The notes beneath the pieces are model-generated. The model was given only the letters and a program-made list of their open reading frames with translations. It did no database searches and was not told the DNA's origin. The position numbers were made by a program, and so were the translations under genes. From Paraphoma chrysanthemicola (taxonomy: Eukaryota > Ascomycota > Dothideomycetes > Pleosporales > Phaeosphaeriaceae), in contig JAGMWG010000016.1 in NCBI GenBank assembly GCA_020744225.1, positions 868,001 through 932,000 on the forward strand: a stretch of DNA of 64,000 nt. The letters are read 5' to 3'. Positions 8,220 to 20,259 of this stretch are shown here, in pieces. Within the stretch, counting starts at the first letter, position 1. Each line of letters starts with the position of its first letter.

Positions 8220-10975
8220 CTAATCACATAATCTCCATTCCCTCTCCAATTCCCCCACGCATTCTCTATAATCAATTTCCTTCCCTCTCCACACAATCCC
8301 CCACACAACCCTACTCGCCATCTCCGGCACACACTTCCGCATCCCATGCCCTTACACGCAAAACCCAACCTGCTCACCATCTTCAATCTTCGCCACGCAC
8401 TTCTTACAAAACAACCCAAAGTAAACACTACATATATCTGCACTCTCATGCGCTTCTGTACCAACATTACACCCACCACACATCCATCCGCTCAAGGCGT
8501 GCACATGATGAATCAAGCCGACCGCATCATCCGCGCGCCCCAGTACGAAGAAGCAGATCCCAAGCATCCAAGTTCCGATCGCCACCTCATCCATCGATCC
8601 GCGCTTCATGCGCAGACATTCCGACATGTATGGTTTGAGTGTGTGTACGGCTGTGTCGATATTGCCCATGAGACTTTGCATCCGCGCGAGATAAACGCGA
8701 CTATCTTCGCCGAAGAAGATCTTGTATCGAAGATGAAGCGGCTCGGTACCAGATTCGAACAACGCTGTAATGCGTGCAAGCGACCTGGAGGAAATAATTG
8801 GGTCGTTGGACTCGATGGCTTGGCAGATACATACGCGGCAGAAGGATCTTGCTAGAGCTTTCTTGATGGGTTTGAGATCTGGAAATGGCGGGGAATGTGG
8901 TGTGCACGCGATCTGCATGACGGTTTCGATAAGTGGTTCCGCGGCGGTGTGTCGTTGGCGTAATGGGTCAGAACTTTAGACAAACCAGTTTGGAGTTTGA
9001 GGACGGTGAGATGCGAGATCCGTGATGCGGATTGAATGGCGCTGATGTAGGCTTCTATTAGCCACGGTAATTGTCCTGTCTTCTTAGCGGCTGTGGCAAG
9101 CATGGCGAAGCGTTCTGTGTCTTCGTAATCATGCCCTTCGCGGTTGATGCGCACTAGATCAATTAAGAAGTCCTTGTTAGTTCTTTTACTAATGCAATCA
9201 AGATTAGATTGTAAGTAATGGAAGAAGTCGCAGGTTTCCACCCATTTGTTGTCGTCGCCGTGGCTGTCGAGAACTTTGAGGTAAACGATGATACCCAAGG
9301 TCCCCATTAAATGTGTTTGTGCAGCTTTTCGGAAGCACACAGGAGACAGATCGTGCTTGTGTAAACGAAGTCCGTATACTGCTGCAATCGTTTCGTATGA
9401 GATGCATAGATGCATATTTGTTTTCTGAGTCTGATGTGCTCTCGACCTTCCGACACTGCAAGCGCAACTGCATGGCTGAGGATCTTCACATTCAAGAATT
9501 CCAGTTCAAGGGCCTTGTCAAGATTCCCAAGCTTTTTGTATGCCGTGCAAGCCCGCCGCGCGCTTCTGTGAAGTTTTGGTCGAGCTCGATAGCGCGCTCA
9601 AAGTACTCGATGGATTCCTTGACATGGCCTGAATTGCGGAGACATATGCCCAGCTTTCGATTCCAAGATGCATTTTGCTCGATATTGGACCACTGCACGA
9701 CATCCGCGATAGTCTCATAGGATAGTTCTTCAGGCAGCATGTCCCCCGAATCTGGAGCTTCGGCCAGAGCCCTGATCTGCGCAGCCACTCGAAGAGTTTC
9801 GAGCGGTAGCCACTCCCCGTGGAAGCACTCCTCTGCGCACACCCTTGCGACCGGCACAAGGAGATCTCTTGGGTGCTGCTGGCAGCTTGCTAGCCAAGAC
9901 TTCGTTGAAAAGGGAAGATAATCTGAGGCGATGCTATACAGAACAGCAGTGCATTGTGCGAGCCCATCAATCATGGGGCGATCGAAAAAGGTCCAGGGCA
10001 GCTCGTGTACCCACGCTCGAATCACCGTATCATTGGTGAAGAACTCGTACAACAAATGCGCAATGCGCATGAATGACAACTCACACTCCGCAGTGTTTAC
10101 GGTTGTATTTACGCCTGGCGTGGCAATCACATTGCGGAGGTGGATGTAGAAGTGGTGCTTCGCATAGTGCTGTAAGCTTTTGGAAACCCCGAGCACGCTA
10201 CCATCGCCCGGATTCACGAAGGCCTCCAGACATGCAATCAATAAGTGGGATTCCGCGGCGTAGATATCCAAAAAGATGGTCGGCGTCGGCCCCATAGTTG
10301 GGAACGCCTTTGATGCGGACCGGAAGTAGTCCGCGATGAACTCATGAGCAAATGTGACCGTTGTCGCACTGGGTAAGCAGGTCCAAGGAATTGATGGCGG
10401 TGGTCGTTGAAGTGAAGATGTTGATAGTCCATCGTTCCTGGTTAGACGAAAGAGCGAAGCATAATTAGTCACAAGCTTCTCTTCCAGCGAGTATGTCGAG
10501 ACTGTGGACCCTGAGTAGCATGCCAGAGCTGCACTCAACTCTGCGAATGTCAACGGCTGTGCAGCACATGAGGCCCAACCAGGATCAAGTTTAGCTTCAA
10601 GACCTCCGAATCCTCGAGCTCGAGATTGTATGATCTTAACACTTTTGTGATCATGTCATCTATGTCTTTGGGCGCCGCAATGAGACGAGCGTGCACATCT
10701 CGGTTGATCCTAGTGCCCTTGACCAGTTCAAAGAGTAAGTCCACCCATAACAGATCTTCCCCTGCTCTTTATCGGCTTTGTTCAGAATGTGTCGTGATAG
10801 CTCATCAGAGGGTCCATCGAGACAAAGCCGTCCAGCCATGCCCTCTTGAATGAAGCCGTTTAGCATCTTTTTGTCTTTGCATGATAGTGAGTAGGTAGAA
10901 TTCATGTCGGAGATTGCGCGCTTGATCAGGTGATTGATAGTGGGGTTAACCGCAGGACCAGAGTGAGTCAATGAG
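8220..10975 (-). pseudogene. Decayed NLR-like NACHT/TPR gene, 5'-truncated, multiple frameshifts
   Basis: Read 5' to 3' on the minus strand, a conserved STAND/NLR-type protein can be followed through changing frames. NACHT C-terminal pieces come first: INHLIKRAISDM, then LLWVDLLFELVKG, PKDIDDMITKVL and WASCAAQPLTFAEL. A helical region and TPR repeats follow (IEYFERAIELDQNFTEA; KKLGNLDKALELEFLN), then a C-terminal Cys/His finger (CGGCN...FCKKCVAKIEDG...GHGMRKCVPEM). Frame changes fall inside contiguous motifs near 10751-10761, 10573-10582, 9530-9550, 9366-9385 and 8935-8955. An in-frame TAA at 8354-8352 precedes a further 44-codon tail ending at 8220. No P-loop or effector domain is found upstream to 13.9 kb. 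Introns do not explain the shifts, because motif residues abut on both sides. Known: NLRs of this build act in fungal non-self recognition. Here it cannot encode a full product. Confidence 0.85.
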
Positions 10976-13907
10976 CAAAGCTATTTCGGACACGGCGTAG
11001 TGATTTGATGTCGTCGTCTATTCAGTGGAATGACGTACTCAGAGACAGAGACAGAGATATTGTATGTTGCACTGAGAGTTGTGAATGCGAGAATTTTTCT
11101 GACCCCGTTAGTCCTGTGACTTTCAATCTATGCGACTTGACGCGGCCATCAGAGCACTACGGTATGTGACCCGTGGATGCCAGACATGGTGACGACCACA
11201 GTCGTGACTTTGAAGTATTGTGACAGACTACAACGAATCTGGCCGTGAATCGGGAGCGTGCGCGGACATTGAAATGGACACACTCAGCGCAGTGACATAG
11301 GTAGCGTATGCTATGGTTCGCAATGCGCGTGCGAAGAAAAGCATTTTCTGCGTTTGATTCAGCAGCCACACACCTCCTGATAACTCTAACTGCAATCATG
11401 TCCAGCAGTTCTGCGTTAACGTCATAGTATGCTGAGATACGATGATCTGACTTATTCATAATGCCAGTGCACCTAAACATGCACCAACAGGGGCAGAGCC
11501 TGCGAAACTCCCAGCAACGATGACTTGGCCGAAGCATCCCACCAATGCGATCGCCATGTTCAGTTATGGTAGCTGTTGCTGTGACAGTCTCTGAAAGACA
11601 TGCCTTCAACGTTTCGGAGGCAATGTGTGGGTGCAAGTCTGGAATTGTGACCAACGTCGTGCAAATCATTGCATCAAGGCGCTGCTTGGTCTGCTTCGTC
11701 TACTGCGTCCAGCATATGCTCTCAAGCTTGCTATGTTGCCGGATCGTGGTATGTATGCCTCCGAATAAGTTAGGTCGGCGAAGGTAAACGCGGACGGTAG
11801 GCCCTAGTGTACATGGCCATGTGTGATGTCAAAATTCATGCCGTGAGTCGAGTTGCGAATTTTGTGTGCTTGAGTAACCAAGCATCGCGGACATGGAGTA
11901 GGAGTCCATCTTTTCGGCTGGCAAGAGTGCACGTAGTCTGCAGTTACAAAGCCGATTGTTTGTTCCGAAGCCATTTTCGATCTGATAGGACGGACAATGG
12001 CGTAGCTTACTAGAATCGCGAGCATAGCGACATTAGTTGCATGTTGACAATCTTGTAATCATGGAGGGAATCGATATGAACTATTGCAAGGAGGATGGAA
12101 TGACTCGAGCTGCAGGTGGGGCAGTGGGATTGCTCGTGTCAGCAGTCAGACCATGCCTTATCAATACTAGTGACAACGCTAAGCTATGAGGCTCAGACTC
12201 AGGCTCTCTTGGCGTTCGACGAGTACAATGTCACTGGTATGGAAAGAATGATATTCACCTTGACGGGGAGTTGTCGCTTGAGGGACGGACAAAGATGACA
12301 AGGCTTCGTTTCCCGGGTTGTAAAGCGGATAAATGAACAATGTAGTAGAGGAGAAGAAGCAATACGGCCAATTATGTGATATTGTTCACAAAGCGCCGAG
12401 GTGAACAGTTGGGTTTATATGTAATCTAGTATTACACTCCGAAGCAAGACGTTAGTGTTTGCGCGTGAGTTGCGTTACGGCCTCCTTTACTGATGCGGGA
12501 GAAATTCTTGCATGGTGCCAGCCCATTGCCTGAACACCGACACTTGATTGTTGGCCTTTCTAAGGCTTGGTGCGAGATCTCCGCGTTCAAGACCTCACCC
12601 GTGTTGTTTAGTAAACCTTCTTGAGTCGCAATGCTGATCAGGTCAGGGTATAATAAAAGAGGCTGAGGACGCCGATGTCGCAACAGTGCTAAAATGACGC
12701 AAGTAAAGTCGAATCATGGGAGCCGTACCCCGTCTGGCAGGTCGTGTGTTCCAAGACCATGGTACTAGCCGCGAGAAGCCGTTACTGCTGCGGGACGAGA
12801 GGGGATCAACGCAGGGCTGAGGCTGAAGGAAGACCCAGCGTACGGTTTTGTCTGATCGGACCGAACTATGAGCAGTAGGCTCACGTTAAGGCTGGCCGCT
12901 GCTCGCTTGGCTGTCAGTGCAGGATCTTAGCTACAGGTTGTCAGCCGCACGAATACGCTTTAGGACGTCGTGGTATGCAGGGCACAGGTGTCAAGCTGTA
13001 GGATGAAGGAGAAATGTTGTCAAAAGAGTCTGGCGATTGGCCCGGTGTTCGGAACCGCCCTAGTCAAAGCTCAGACCACCACTTGGCGGTGAAGTCACGA
13101 TTCCTACTTTTCACCTTCCAACTCGAGGCTGTTATACTAGTTCTGACGCATGCGATCATCTGGACTCTTCTTCGTTCAACAACTACCGCGATGAGATCAG
13201 AATTCTGCCCTTGTGGCTCGAGCCATCGAGCCATCCGCCAGCTAGAGCTTGTGTTGAGCTCTCGCTGAACGCCAGAGAGGTCCATAGAAGGGGCTTCATT
13301 CCCACCACTACGTGATACGAACAAACTGGAATTCCTTGTGAGGCTTTTCTAGTCTCGCTTACACCATGTGTAATTCAGGCGCAGGCCCAGGCGCTTGATC
13401 CCGGTGAACAATTTTCACCGCGCCGGGTTCCAGCGCATCATCGTGCAGCACTTCTTTTCGCGACCGCATTCGCACAGACACAAAGGGAAGATTTTCGGAG
13501 GCCGCGCAGCACCCATGGAAAATCGTCGTTCGTCGCAGGCCCAACAGCGCCACGGGCAGGAGAAACTGATCCGCTAAGCTATTGATTGGCCAGCTTACAT
13601 GTGCTGAAAAAGGAAAGGATCGTCCGAAAACAGCCGCACCTCCACCTTTTCTTGCGAACGTCAGCCGCAAGTCTTTTGCCTACAGTGCGACATCAGTTCG
13701 CAGGACGAACCAATACTTCACTGCGATTGACTCGGCTTATATCTCCTTCCGAGCTGTCATTCCGAACCACCAGCTTCGGCCGATATTCTTCCCTTCTTCG
13801 TCGGAACGACCCAATACAGACGTACTATGACCGACTAAGGAACAGTTCCGGTGCATTGCGAGCACTTCTTTTTATGTCATCAAGCTACTAGCCGCTTGGC
13901 CGTAGCA
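10976..13907. other. Gene-poor region upstream of the NLR relic and of the Zn2Cys6 gene
   Basis: About 2.9 kb with only short frames. I searched the minus strand for the missing NACHT P-loop and effector domain and saw none. A short GAGACA repeat run occurs at about 11041-11056. The right end must hold the promoter of the Zn2Cys6 regulator. Confidence 0.45.
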
Positions 13908-15628
13908 ATGAGTATGGCTCCGCGGAAGGGTACGCGGAGAGCCTGCGATCCCTGTTCAGTGAGGAAGGTTCGATGCGACGGGAATCAGCCCTGTTCTCGA
14001 TGCGAGGCCGCGAGCTGGGAGTGCACCTATCTCAAGACGCATGGAAAGAGCGGCCCTAAGGGTCCTAGACGAACGACCGAAGCCGCGATAAGGAGACTTC
14101 AAGAACGCAGTAAAAGCAACCAAGACGAGTCACGGAGCAACAGCGAAGCCAGTTACGAGGCGACAAGTCCAAGCCCAACGGAGTTCCCTTACATCGATCC
14201 TCTACCACCTATTAGCGATGCGGACGTCGATGGGATGGGATGGCCTGACATCGTCAGCCCGACCTTCCCATCAACTCAAAGAGAGCCGCAGCGAATTTCA
14301 GTATCGTGCATCTCACAATATTTGGAGATCTACCAGACAAGGGGTTATGGGATCTGGCCCGTGGCGGACGCCGAAGCCCTGACTGCTCGCCTTCTTACCC
14401 ATCCGGACGACCTCGAAGCATATGCTTTGGCAACTGCGATATGCGCGGCGGTAGTCAGTCAATTCTCGATAAACGCAGAACCCGGCAGTCCCGTTGAAGG
14501 CCACTATCGCGTCTCCAGTGGCGTTTTTGAAGGCGAATCGAAGAGAGCGCGGTCAGATGGAGATCACATGGAGAATGTGACCATCTTCTCGATTTTGAGC
14601 AGCTTCTTCCTACATGTGTACTCGGCCAACATTGGACGCATGAACGCATCAACTGTTCTGCTCGGGGAAGCTATCGTCAAGGCACACATTCTGGGCCTCC
14701 ACAAGCCCTCGCATTATACGCTCATGGGCCCCGAGCAAGTGCAACACACTCTGCGCATCTACTGGCTGCTTTTCATCACAGAAAGAGCCCACTCCATACA
14801 GCACGATGTACCGACAACACTGAAGCGTGCGCCGGATCTGCCCCGCTTGGAAAACCTCAACGATGGCTCAGTTACTCCGGCTTTCATACAGCTTTGCAAG
14901 CTTTTCAACATCTTGGATGTCACCATCACTGCAGACCCGACAACGGCTCGAGACGCTCTGGCAAGGGCTCAACTCGAACTGGGCAACGATGAAGCGCCGC
15001 TTAGCCTAGAGAATGAGCTGCAGCGCGCAGACATTTCAATGACTCAGCAGTGGATGCGCATCTTTCTTTGGCAGCACGCCTTGAATGTCACCAACTTGAG
15101 CAGTGGCCAAGCAGATGATGAGTTTTCTTTCTCATTTCCTGCCAAGGTTGCTCAGAATGTGCTAGCCAACCTCAGCAGTCTTTCGCAGCAAAGCATAGAG
15201 GCGCATGGACCGGGCATGGTAGGCGTTTGGTGCAATCAAAGTTGGCATGGCTGACCACAACGCAGGAGTCTAAGCTCTTCGATGTCGCCAACTCGCTCGC
15301 TGACGTAATGATCATTATGCCGTCAATGAACCACGAATCTCACTTCGGTATCGGCCCGCGAGATCTCATTCACAACCTGTCACAAGTCCTTTCGGGATTT
15401 CGAGGCGGTAACCCAGCCGTTCTCAGCATCTTGCAGGAGAAGTTGGCAACACTAGGTTTGGCTGTTGGCTCTCCACAGAGGCTGCTGGAATTGTCTTCGC
15501 CGGAGGAAGACCGAGAGGAGTGGCACGACAGATCGATGTCGGCACCGTCGAGCTACTCATCCTATAGCGACATTCAACCCCAGTCGCCAGCATATCCGAC
15601 GAGCATGAGCATGGACGGACATTATTGA
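13908..15628 (+). CDS. Zn2Cys6 transcription factor with fungal-specific middle homology region
   Basis: 557-residue nuclear regulator. The DNA-binding Zn cluster is at the extreme N-terminus: C13, C16, C23, C29, C32 and C39 (CX2CX6CX5CX2CX6C) in RRACDPCSVRKVRCDG and following. A basic/Ser-rich linker comes next, then the fungal transcription-factor domain (about 130-440) with YLEIYQTRGYGIWPV and LGLHKPSHY...LRIYWLLFITERAHS. This arrangement resembles regulators of sugar use (AmyR/SUC1-like), but the target is not identifiable. ATG 13908 is chosen because the in-frame upstream codons lack an ATG. Exon 1 is 13908-15218 and exon 2 is 15266-15628. The 47-nt intron (GTAGGC, CTGAC, CGCAG) avoids an early stop and joins GPGM to ESKLFDVANS in frame. 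The C-terminal end is Ser/Tyr-rich. No clear target cluster lies next door. Confidence 0.9.
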
Positions 15629-15891
15629 AAGGTTCGACGCCTGCACTGAAGAAACATTTGAGATCATTACACGATGCTCATGCAATCAGCTGACGTATAT
15701 GCTACGATCCGCTTGATGCATCACGAGATGTTGCTCAGGCATGTTCCCAGTTTGATGGAAACCCATCTCGGCGTCATGGGGACTATTCTGTGCAAGCGAT
15801 CTTGCTTGCTCCTGATCACTATTCAAGAGCAAGTTGGGTGGTCACAAGTTGCGGATCCAACTTTATCGCCGATATGCCTCAATGAAACGAC

Positions 15892-17556
15892 TTGCCTCAG
15901 GAGCTTCTTGACATGGTTGTGTATCAAACACGGACCCCGACAAACGCAACCTCCGCCTGCCACTCCCTCAGGCAATTGGCGCTGGTATGTCGGCGGTTAC
16001 GCCAGACAGCACAGGAAGCACTTCACAAGCATATCATCATCAGTATCTCTGATTACGAGCCATTCTTCGACGATGAAGAGGGTGGTGGCGGCAAGAGTCG
16101 CTTTGGATCTCTAGTCCGAACCCTTATCCAGCGACCAGATCTTGCTTCGGCTGTGATGGGTTTGGAAGTTGCTATCACGCCATGGCACATTGGACATTTT
16201 GGTCGCTGCTACATCTACAAGGAACGGCAAAGACTATTGCAAGTGTACTTGTGATGACACAGTGGTACCGTGCGAGAATTTTCTCTTGATGACAAACCTC
16301 TGGAACGGGCCAACGTTGTATGACGACCGATGGATGCAGAATATTAAAGATGGCTCTCAGTTGGCTGTGCTCGGTGTCATTCTCGCAAGCACACATGGCC
16401 TTCAAACGCTGGCAATAAATCGATATGCGGGCTTCTATTTGACTGATGATAGCGAGCTCATCAAGCCTCATTACTTTACCTTGTCAGGGATCTTCGGATC
16501 TTTGCTGCACTCATCAGAAGTCACAACGTCACACATACCTGGGTTGGCAGATCTGCGCTCGCTCTCCTGCGTTGGGCTAGTCCCATGCGATCTGATTCAG
16601 CTCCCACATCTGAGAGCTCTTCAATTTGGTCTGCAGAACAGGCAATGGAGGGATGCACCTCAAGCAATACGCCTGCCTAGTCCAGCTGTGACCGACAAGC
16701 TTTCCACCCCCGCCACTCACTTGAAAGTCACCGTGGATGTGGGCTGCCTCGTAGCAGCTTCCGACGGTATACGTGAACACTTAAAGGAGCTCACCGGACG
16801 TTTGGATGGCCTGAGGCATCTCACCTTTGACTTACAACCGCTCCTTCGCTGCCAATATGAGTGGCCCTACGATGTACTATTCGGAGACTTCCAGACGTTG
16901 GCTACGAAAATACCCACTTCAGAGATTGAGACCCGCGTGATCGATACACAAGATCTTCGCAATGCAGAATTAGGCTTTAATGAGCACGGCCTTGAGTCAC
17001 GGAAACCACAGCGCTGGGTTGAATGCCTTCGGCCTGCTCGGTCTGTCGACTATCTCGCGAACTTGCGAAAGATTGTTGCCAGCCCAGAGTTGTTCTTCTC
17101 TCTGGATGAGCATTTCCTCATTTGCGACTTGCCGTACTGTCTTCAGGAAATCAACATATTTGACACGACTTTTGCTTTGCATCGGCACAAAACATCCTGA
17201 ACTCACGATCGGCGCTTCCGAACCTGCGGTTGATCACAATCTGGAATCGTTACGAGTGGGACGATGCTTCAAAGGACGATGTGCAACTGGGAATTGAGAG
17301 CGAAGGGACGGATGAGGAGGATTGGAGTGAACATGAGGATGAGGACGACAATGATGGAGTGGAAGACGGCGATGCTAACCACGACTTGGACATGGACTGC
17401 AACTCACCCACTGTGAATCATGCAGGAAAGGCTCGCTTGCGCACCTGGCAGGACGACTTCTTTGATGCTGACACCGAAGTTTGGAAACATTTGATGGCCA
17501 TCGGCGTTCAGATCAAGTTCAAGTATTATCGCGGACGACCATGGTGTGAGCTATAA
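15892..17556 (+). pseudogene. F-box protein gene, apparently disrupted
   Basis: The F-box core LPQELLDMVVYQ...LALVCRRLRQTAQ begins at 15892. It is preceded by an in-frame TGA and has no ATG; the first in-frame ATG (15907) would cut the F-box in half. A change of frame between 16180 and 16270 can be explained by an intron (for example donor 16201, acceptor CACAG near 16261, joining HIGHF to VVPCENFLL). A later change at 17189-17192 (CACAAAACATCC) cannot: the frame before ends LHRHKTS-stop, while the next frame reads NILNSRSALPNLRLITIW with no acceptor between. That looks like a one-base loss in an A run. The rest is LRR-like (LADLRSLSC, LPHLRALQFG) with an acidic tail (EEDWSEHEDEDDND). Known: F-box proteins are substrate receptors of SCF ubiquitin ligases. 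A sequencing error in the A run, plus a missed first exon, would make it a live gene. Confidence 0.55.
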
Positions 17557-17818
17557 TTATGTATCGCATGGAACTGTCTAGCTTCTTCTAACGTGAAATC
17601 TGGTAAGGGATACACGTCCAGATGTAATTATCTGCACGCCATGCATGCTACTCCAATTTCAAAATTTGGGGAATCGAGGAAAACAAATCATGAACTGTCT
17701 CATTTCATTTTCCACCCTCAACTAAATTCATTCCTACTCATTCGTACGCATCAACCTTAATGCTCATAAGTTTCCGAACTACCATGTACTGAAGAGCAGC
17801 ACATACCCAACTCTTGCT

Positions 17819-18616
17819 TCACTCCACCTTGCACGCTCCTGCCACAAACTCAACCTCTTTCCTCACAATCACCACCTCTTCATATGTCTCCTCATCATAC
17901 TCTATCTCGTCATCGCCTCTCGCCTTGCGACAGGCCTGCCCGCATCTATCTGGATCACCGCGATGAACGACGATACCACGCGGGCAGACGTACACCTTTC
18001 GCACCCGTGGAATCACATGCCAATTCTCCTCGACGTTGACCGACTGTCTCTTCGGCACCACCTCATCCACTTCCTTCGCCATAGCAATCGATGTATGCAC
18101 CATAATTGCCTTCTCGTATCTCTTCTCCTTGATCCAATCTCGCAAATCGTCGATTTGGAAATACTCAACCTCCGCCTCCAGACGATTATACAAATCGTAA
18201 TCAAACCCGCGATCCTTGGTGTAGAACAAGGGGAAGACTTCAGGTCGTCGCATGAAGCGAAGTAGGTGTTCAAAAAGATCTGGATCGGCGTCGAGGAAGT
18301 AACTGCCGTCGACTTGAGGTGCCCAGGTAAAGCGATCGGAGAGTTGTTGTCGGAAAAGGCCGGATTCTTGCAGTGTGGAGAGGGAGGTTTTGAATGTGCG
18401 GCCGCCAATGTCGAGGGTAATTGGGTTGGGATAGGGTTGGGTTTGAGTGAGGTTGGATGGTAACAGTTCGCTGTCGCGTTGAACTGCCGATGGTTTCACT
18501 TCGCCGTGAGCGATGCTTATGCCCATAGGCTGAGCTTCGTTGTTGGCTGCACGACTGTTGCGATTCATGACGCCCATATTGCGGATCGCTTCTGCCAGGC
18601 CGAATTTGTCATCCAT
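17819..18616 (-). CDS. BTB/POZ (KCTD/T1-type) domain protein
   Basis: 265-residue protein with one BTB domain of the potassium-channel tetramerisation type (about 65-165): ITLDIGGRTFKTSLSTL opens it and FLDADPDLFEHLLRFMR is the conserved middle. The C-terminus is acidic and helical (DDEIEYDEETYEEVVIVRK) with a few cysteines (CPRG...CGQAC). Known: such domains oligomerise and often act as cullin-3 adaptors. No channel or kelch part is present. ATG 18616 is used; the frame stays open upstream but has no other ATG. Single exon. The neighbouring F-box genes also belong to ubiquitin-adaptor families, but no functional link is shown. Confidence 0.85.
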   Translation of the reverse strand: MDDKFGLAEAIRNMGVMNRNSRAANNEAQPMGISIAHGEVKPSAVQRDSELLPSNLTQTQPYPNPITLDIGGRTFKTSLSTLQESGLFRQQLSDRFTWAPQVDGSYFLDADPDLFEHLLRFMRRPEVFPLFYTKDRGFDYDLYNRLEAEVEYFQIDDLRDWIKEKRYEKAIMVHTSIAMAKEVDEVVPKRQSVNVEENWHVIPRVRKVYVCPRGIVVHRGDPDRCGQACRKARGDDEIEYDEETYEEVVIVRKEVEFVAGACKVE

Positions 18617-18950
18617 GGTTGATATGAGGCTGTGTGTCTCCAGATGGGGTTGTTGTACGTGTGTTCGGGCTAAATGTGGGGTAACAAATAATCTCAAGAT
18701 GGTGCTTGTGATTGGTGAAACGAAGCGAAGGGAGGAGAGGAGAAACGCAGTGGGTGTTCATGATAAATTTAGGGTTGTCTGTATTACTTTGAGACGGTTT
18801 GCCCGCAATCATTGATAGGGTGTCAGGACAATGTGACCAGTCTACGGCCGAGTCCCGAAAGGGCGCTCATCGACGCAAAAGTTCGCTGATCACTCGACAA
18901 AGTCGGCAACCCATTTGTTTCGTTTCCTTCATCGGCCGGTACATGCACCA
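18617..18950. other. Intergenic region
   Basis: Between the BTB gene start and the 3' end of the coiled-coil gene, both on the minus strand. Must carry the BTB promoter; no distinct element seen. Confidence 0.4.
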
Positions 18951-20259
18951 TCACTTTGCCATCGTGGAGAATATGGCCGCCATATGCCTCTGCGCGTTGC
19001 GCCTTTCCTCCAGTTCCTTCTCTGCCGCAATCCTCTTGGTCTCCTCCTCCCCGCGCAATCCATCAATCTGCCTGATTCGCATGTCCTTGTTGAACAACTT
19101 TGGATGATAGTCGCCCACTATGGCACGAAGCCTTCCCATCTCCTCGCGCCGCATGGTATCCGTCGCTTCCATGCCTTGAAGTGTCTGATCCATGCCATCA
19201 ATTCTCTCCTTCTGTTTGTGAATTTTCCGTCTGCTGAGCTGAGATGGTGCGCTCGAGTTCGCTCACGGAAGCGGCTTCATTCTTTCGAGCTGATATCTCT
19301 TTCTCGTACTCGACAATCTCGTCGCCGAGTTGCAAGTAGCGTTCACGCATTCGAGATATCTGGATCGATTAGTATTGTCACAGCATCGATCAGGATCATC
19401 CTGGTTCTCACCTTATCATCTTGCCTGGCTTTCTTTCTTGGAGCTGCGACGCGTCAGTGACGATGTGGCAAAAGAGCGTGTCTTGCTTACCATGCGAATC
19501 CGCACCCATGCCCTCACGATCTCGAATCCTCATTCCCCATACACCTTGGTGGACTGGCCCAGCAGCTTCTAGACCATGGTCAATGCATTCGGTCTGTACG
19601 TCACGTGCCATGTCTGTCTGTGCAGGCATCCCGTCATCGCGCTGCTCCTCCGTGTCGACTTTCGCGCCTTGACCATACCATGAGATGGCCCAGCTCAGGT
19701 TTTCTTCAAATTTGGTATAGCGCTGGAGAGTCTTAATGTGTCCAGCTGCAAGAAATGCATAACACGTAAGAGCTCTGAATCTCGCCGTGCCAGCAGTGTC
19801 GAGTCTCCTACCATGGGAGCAGAGATACCAGAACGGCTTAACAGGTTGTATCGTAGATATTTCAGGGAGAAGAATGACCTCTTTTTTCTTTTCAGACACC
19901 AGCTTGACCGTGTTGTTACCTCCGCCTCCGAGGTAAACATGGACACGTTCTCTATAATCTGGAATAGCAGACACGATGTCGCCAAAATAAAGGGGCATGG
20001 CGCAAACAGACTTCATCCGAAGATCTTTGACCTCAACTTCGATAGCTTCGAAAGTGAGTGTGTCGATGCCGGGGATAAGACCGAAGTCCTCGGGACAGTC
20101 CGCATTGAGCATACCTTCGAGGTCCTCCAAGGTGCAGGAAGGTGGCTGTCGCTTGTAGGTAATCGTACTCTGGCTCAGATCGTGATGAGAGTTATCGCTG
20201 TCGTCGGAGCTCGTCTCGGAATCGACGCGGCGATTAGCCGCATGATGGGGCGGAACCAT
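18951..20259 (-). CDS. Hypothetical protein with C-terminal coiled coil
   Basis: 362-residue protein of unknown function, ATG at 20259. Exons: 20259-19812, 19745-19491, 19443-19412 (32 nt), 19359-19267 and 19211-18951. Donors GTAGGA, GTAAGC, GTGAGA and GTGAGC pair with CAG acceptors, and all joins keep frame. The first intron (66 nt) is a multiple of three and could be retained. The N-terminal half is acidic/Ser-rich, then a compact part with LEDLEGMLNADCPEDFG and VYLGGGGNNTVKLV. The C-terminal third is a long charged coiled coil (MRERYLQLGDEIVEYEKEI; RRAEEM-like repeats to AAEKELEERRNAQRHM). A 55-nt intron at 19266-19212 removes an apparent frameshift in the coil. Probably a scaffold or protein-interaction partner; that is inference only. 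Confidence 0.65.

Noticed and set aside
10550..10630. A 47-nt intron (donor GTCTTG, acceptor TGCACAG) that would repair one NLR frameshift
   Set aside because: It would delete WASCAAQ, which fits the conserved end of the NACHT region, and the donor is weak. The other four frame changes have no such solution.
11157..11669. Minus-strand frame tested as the missing N-terminal part of the NLR
   Set aside because: No P-loop, Walker B or effector-domain pattern.
15631..15645. tRNA B-box-like GGTTCGACGCC
   Set aside because: No A-box or acceptor stem at the required distance.
19212..19266. Frameshift in the coiled-coil gene
   Set aside because: A 55-nt intron with GTGAGC donor and AAACAG acceptor joins EAAS to KERIDGMDQ in frame, so no damage is needed.
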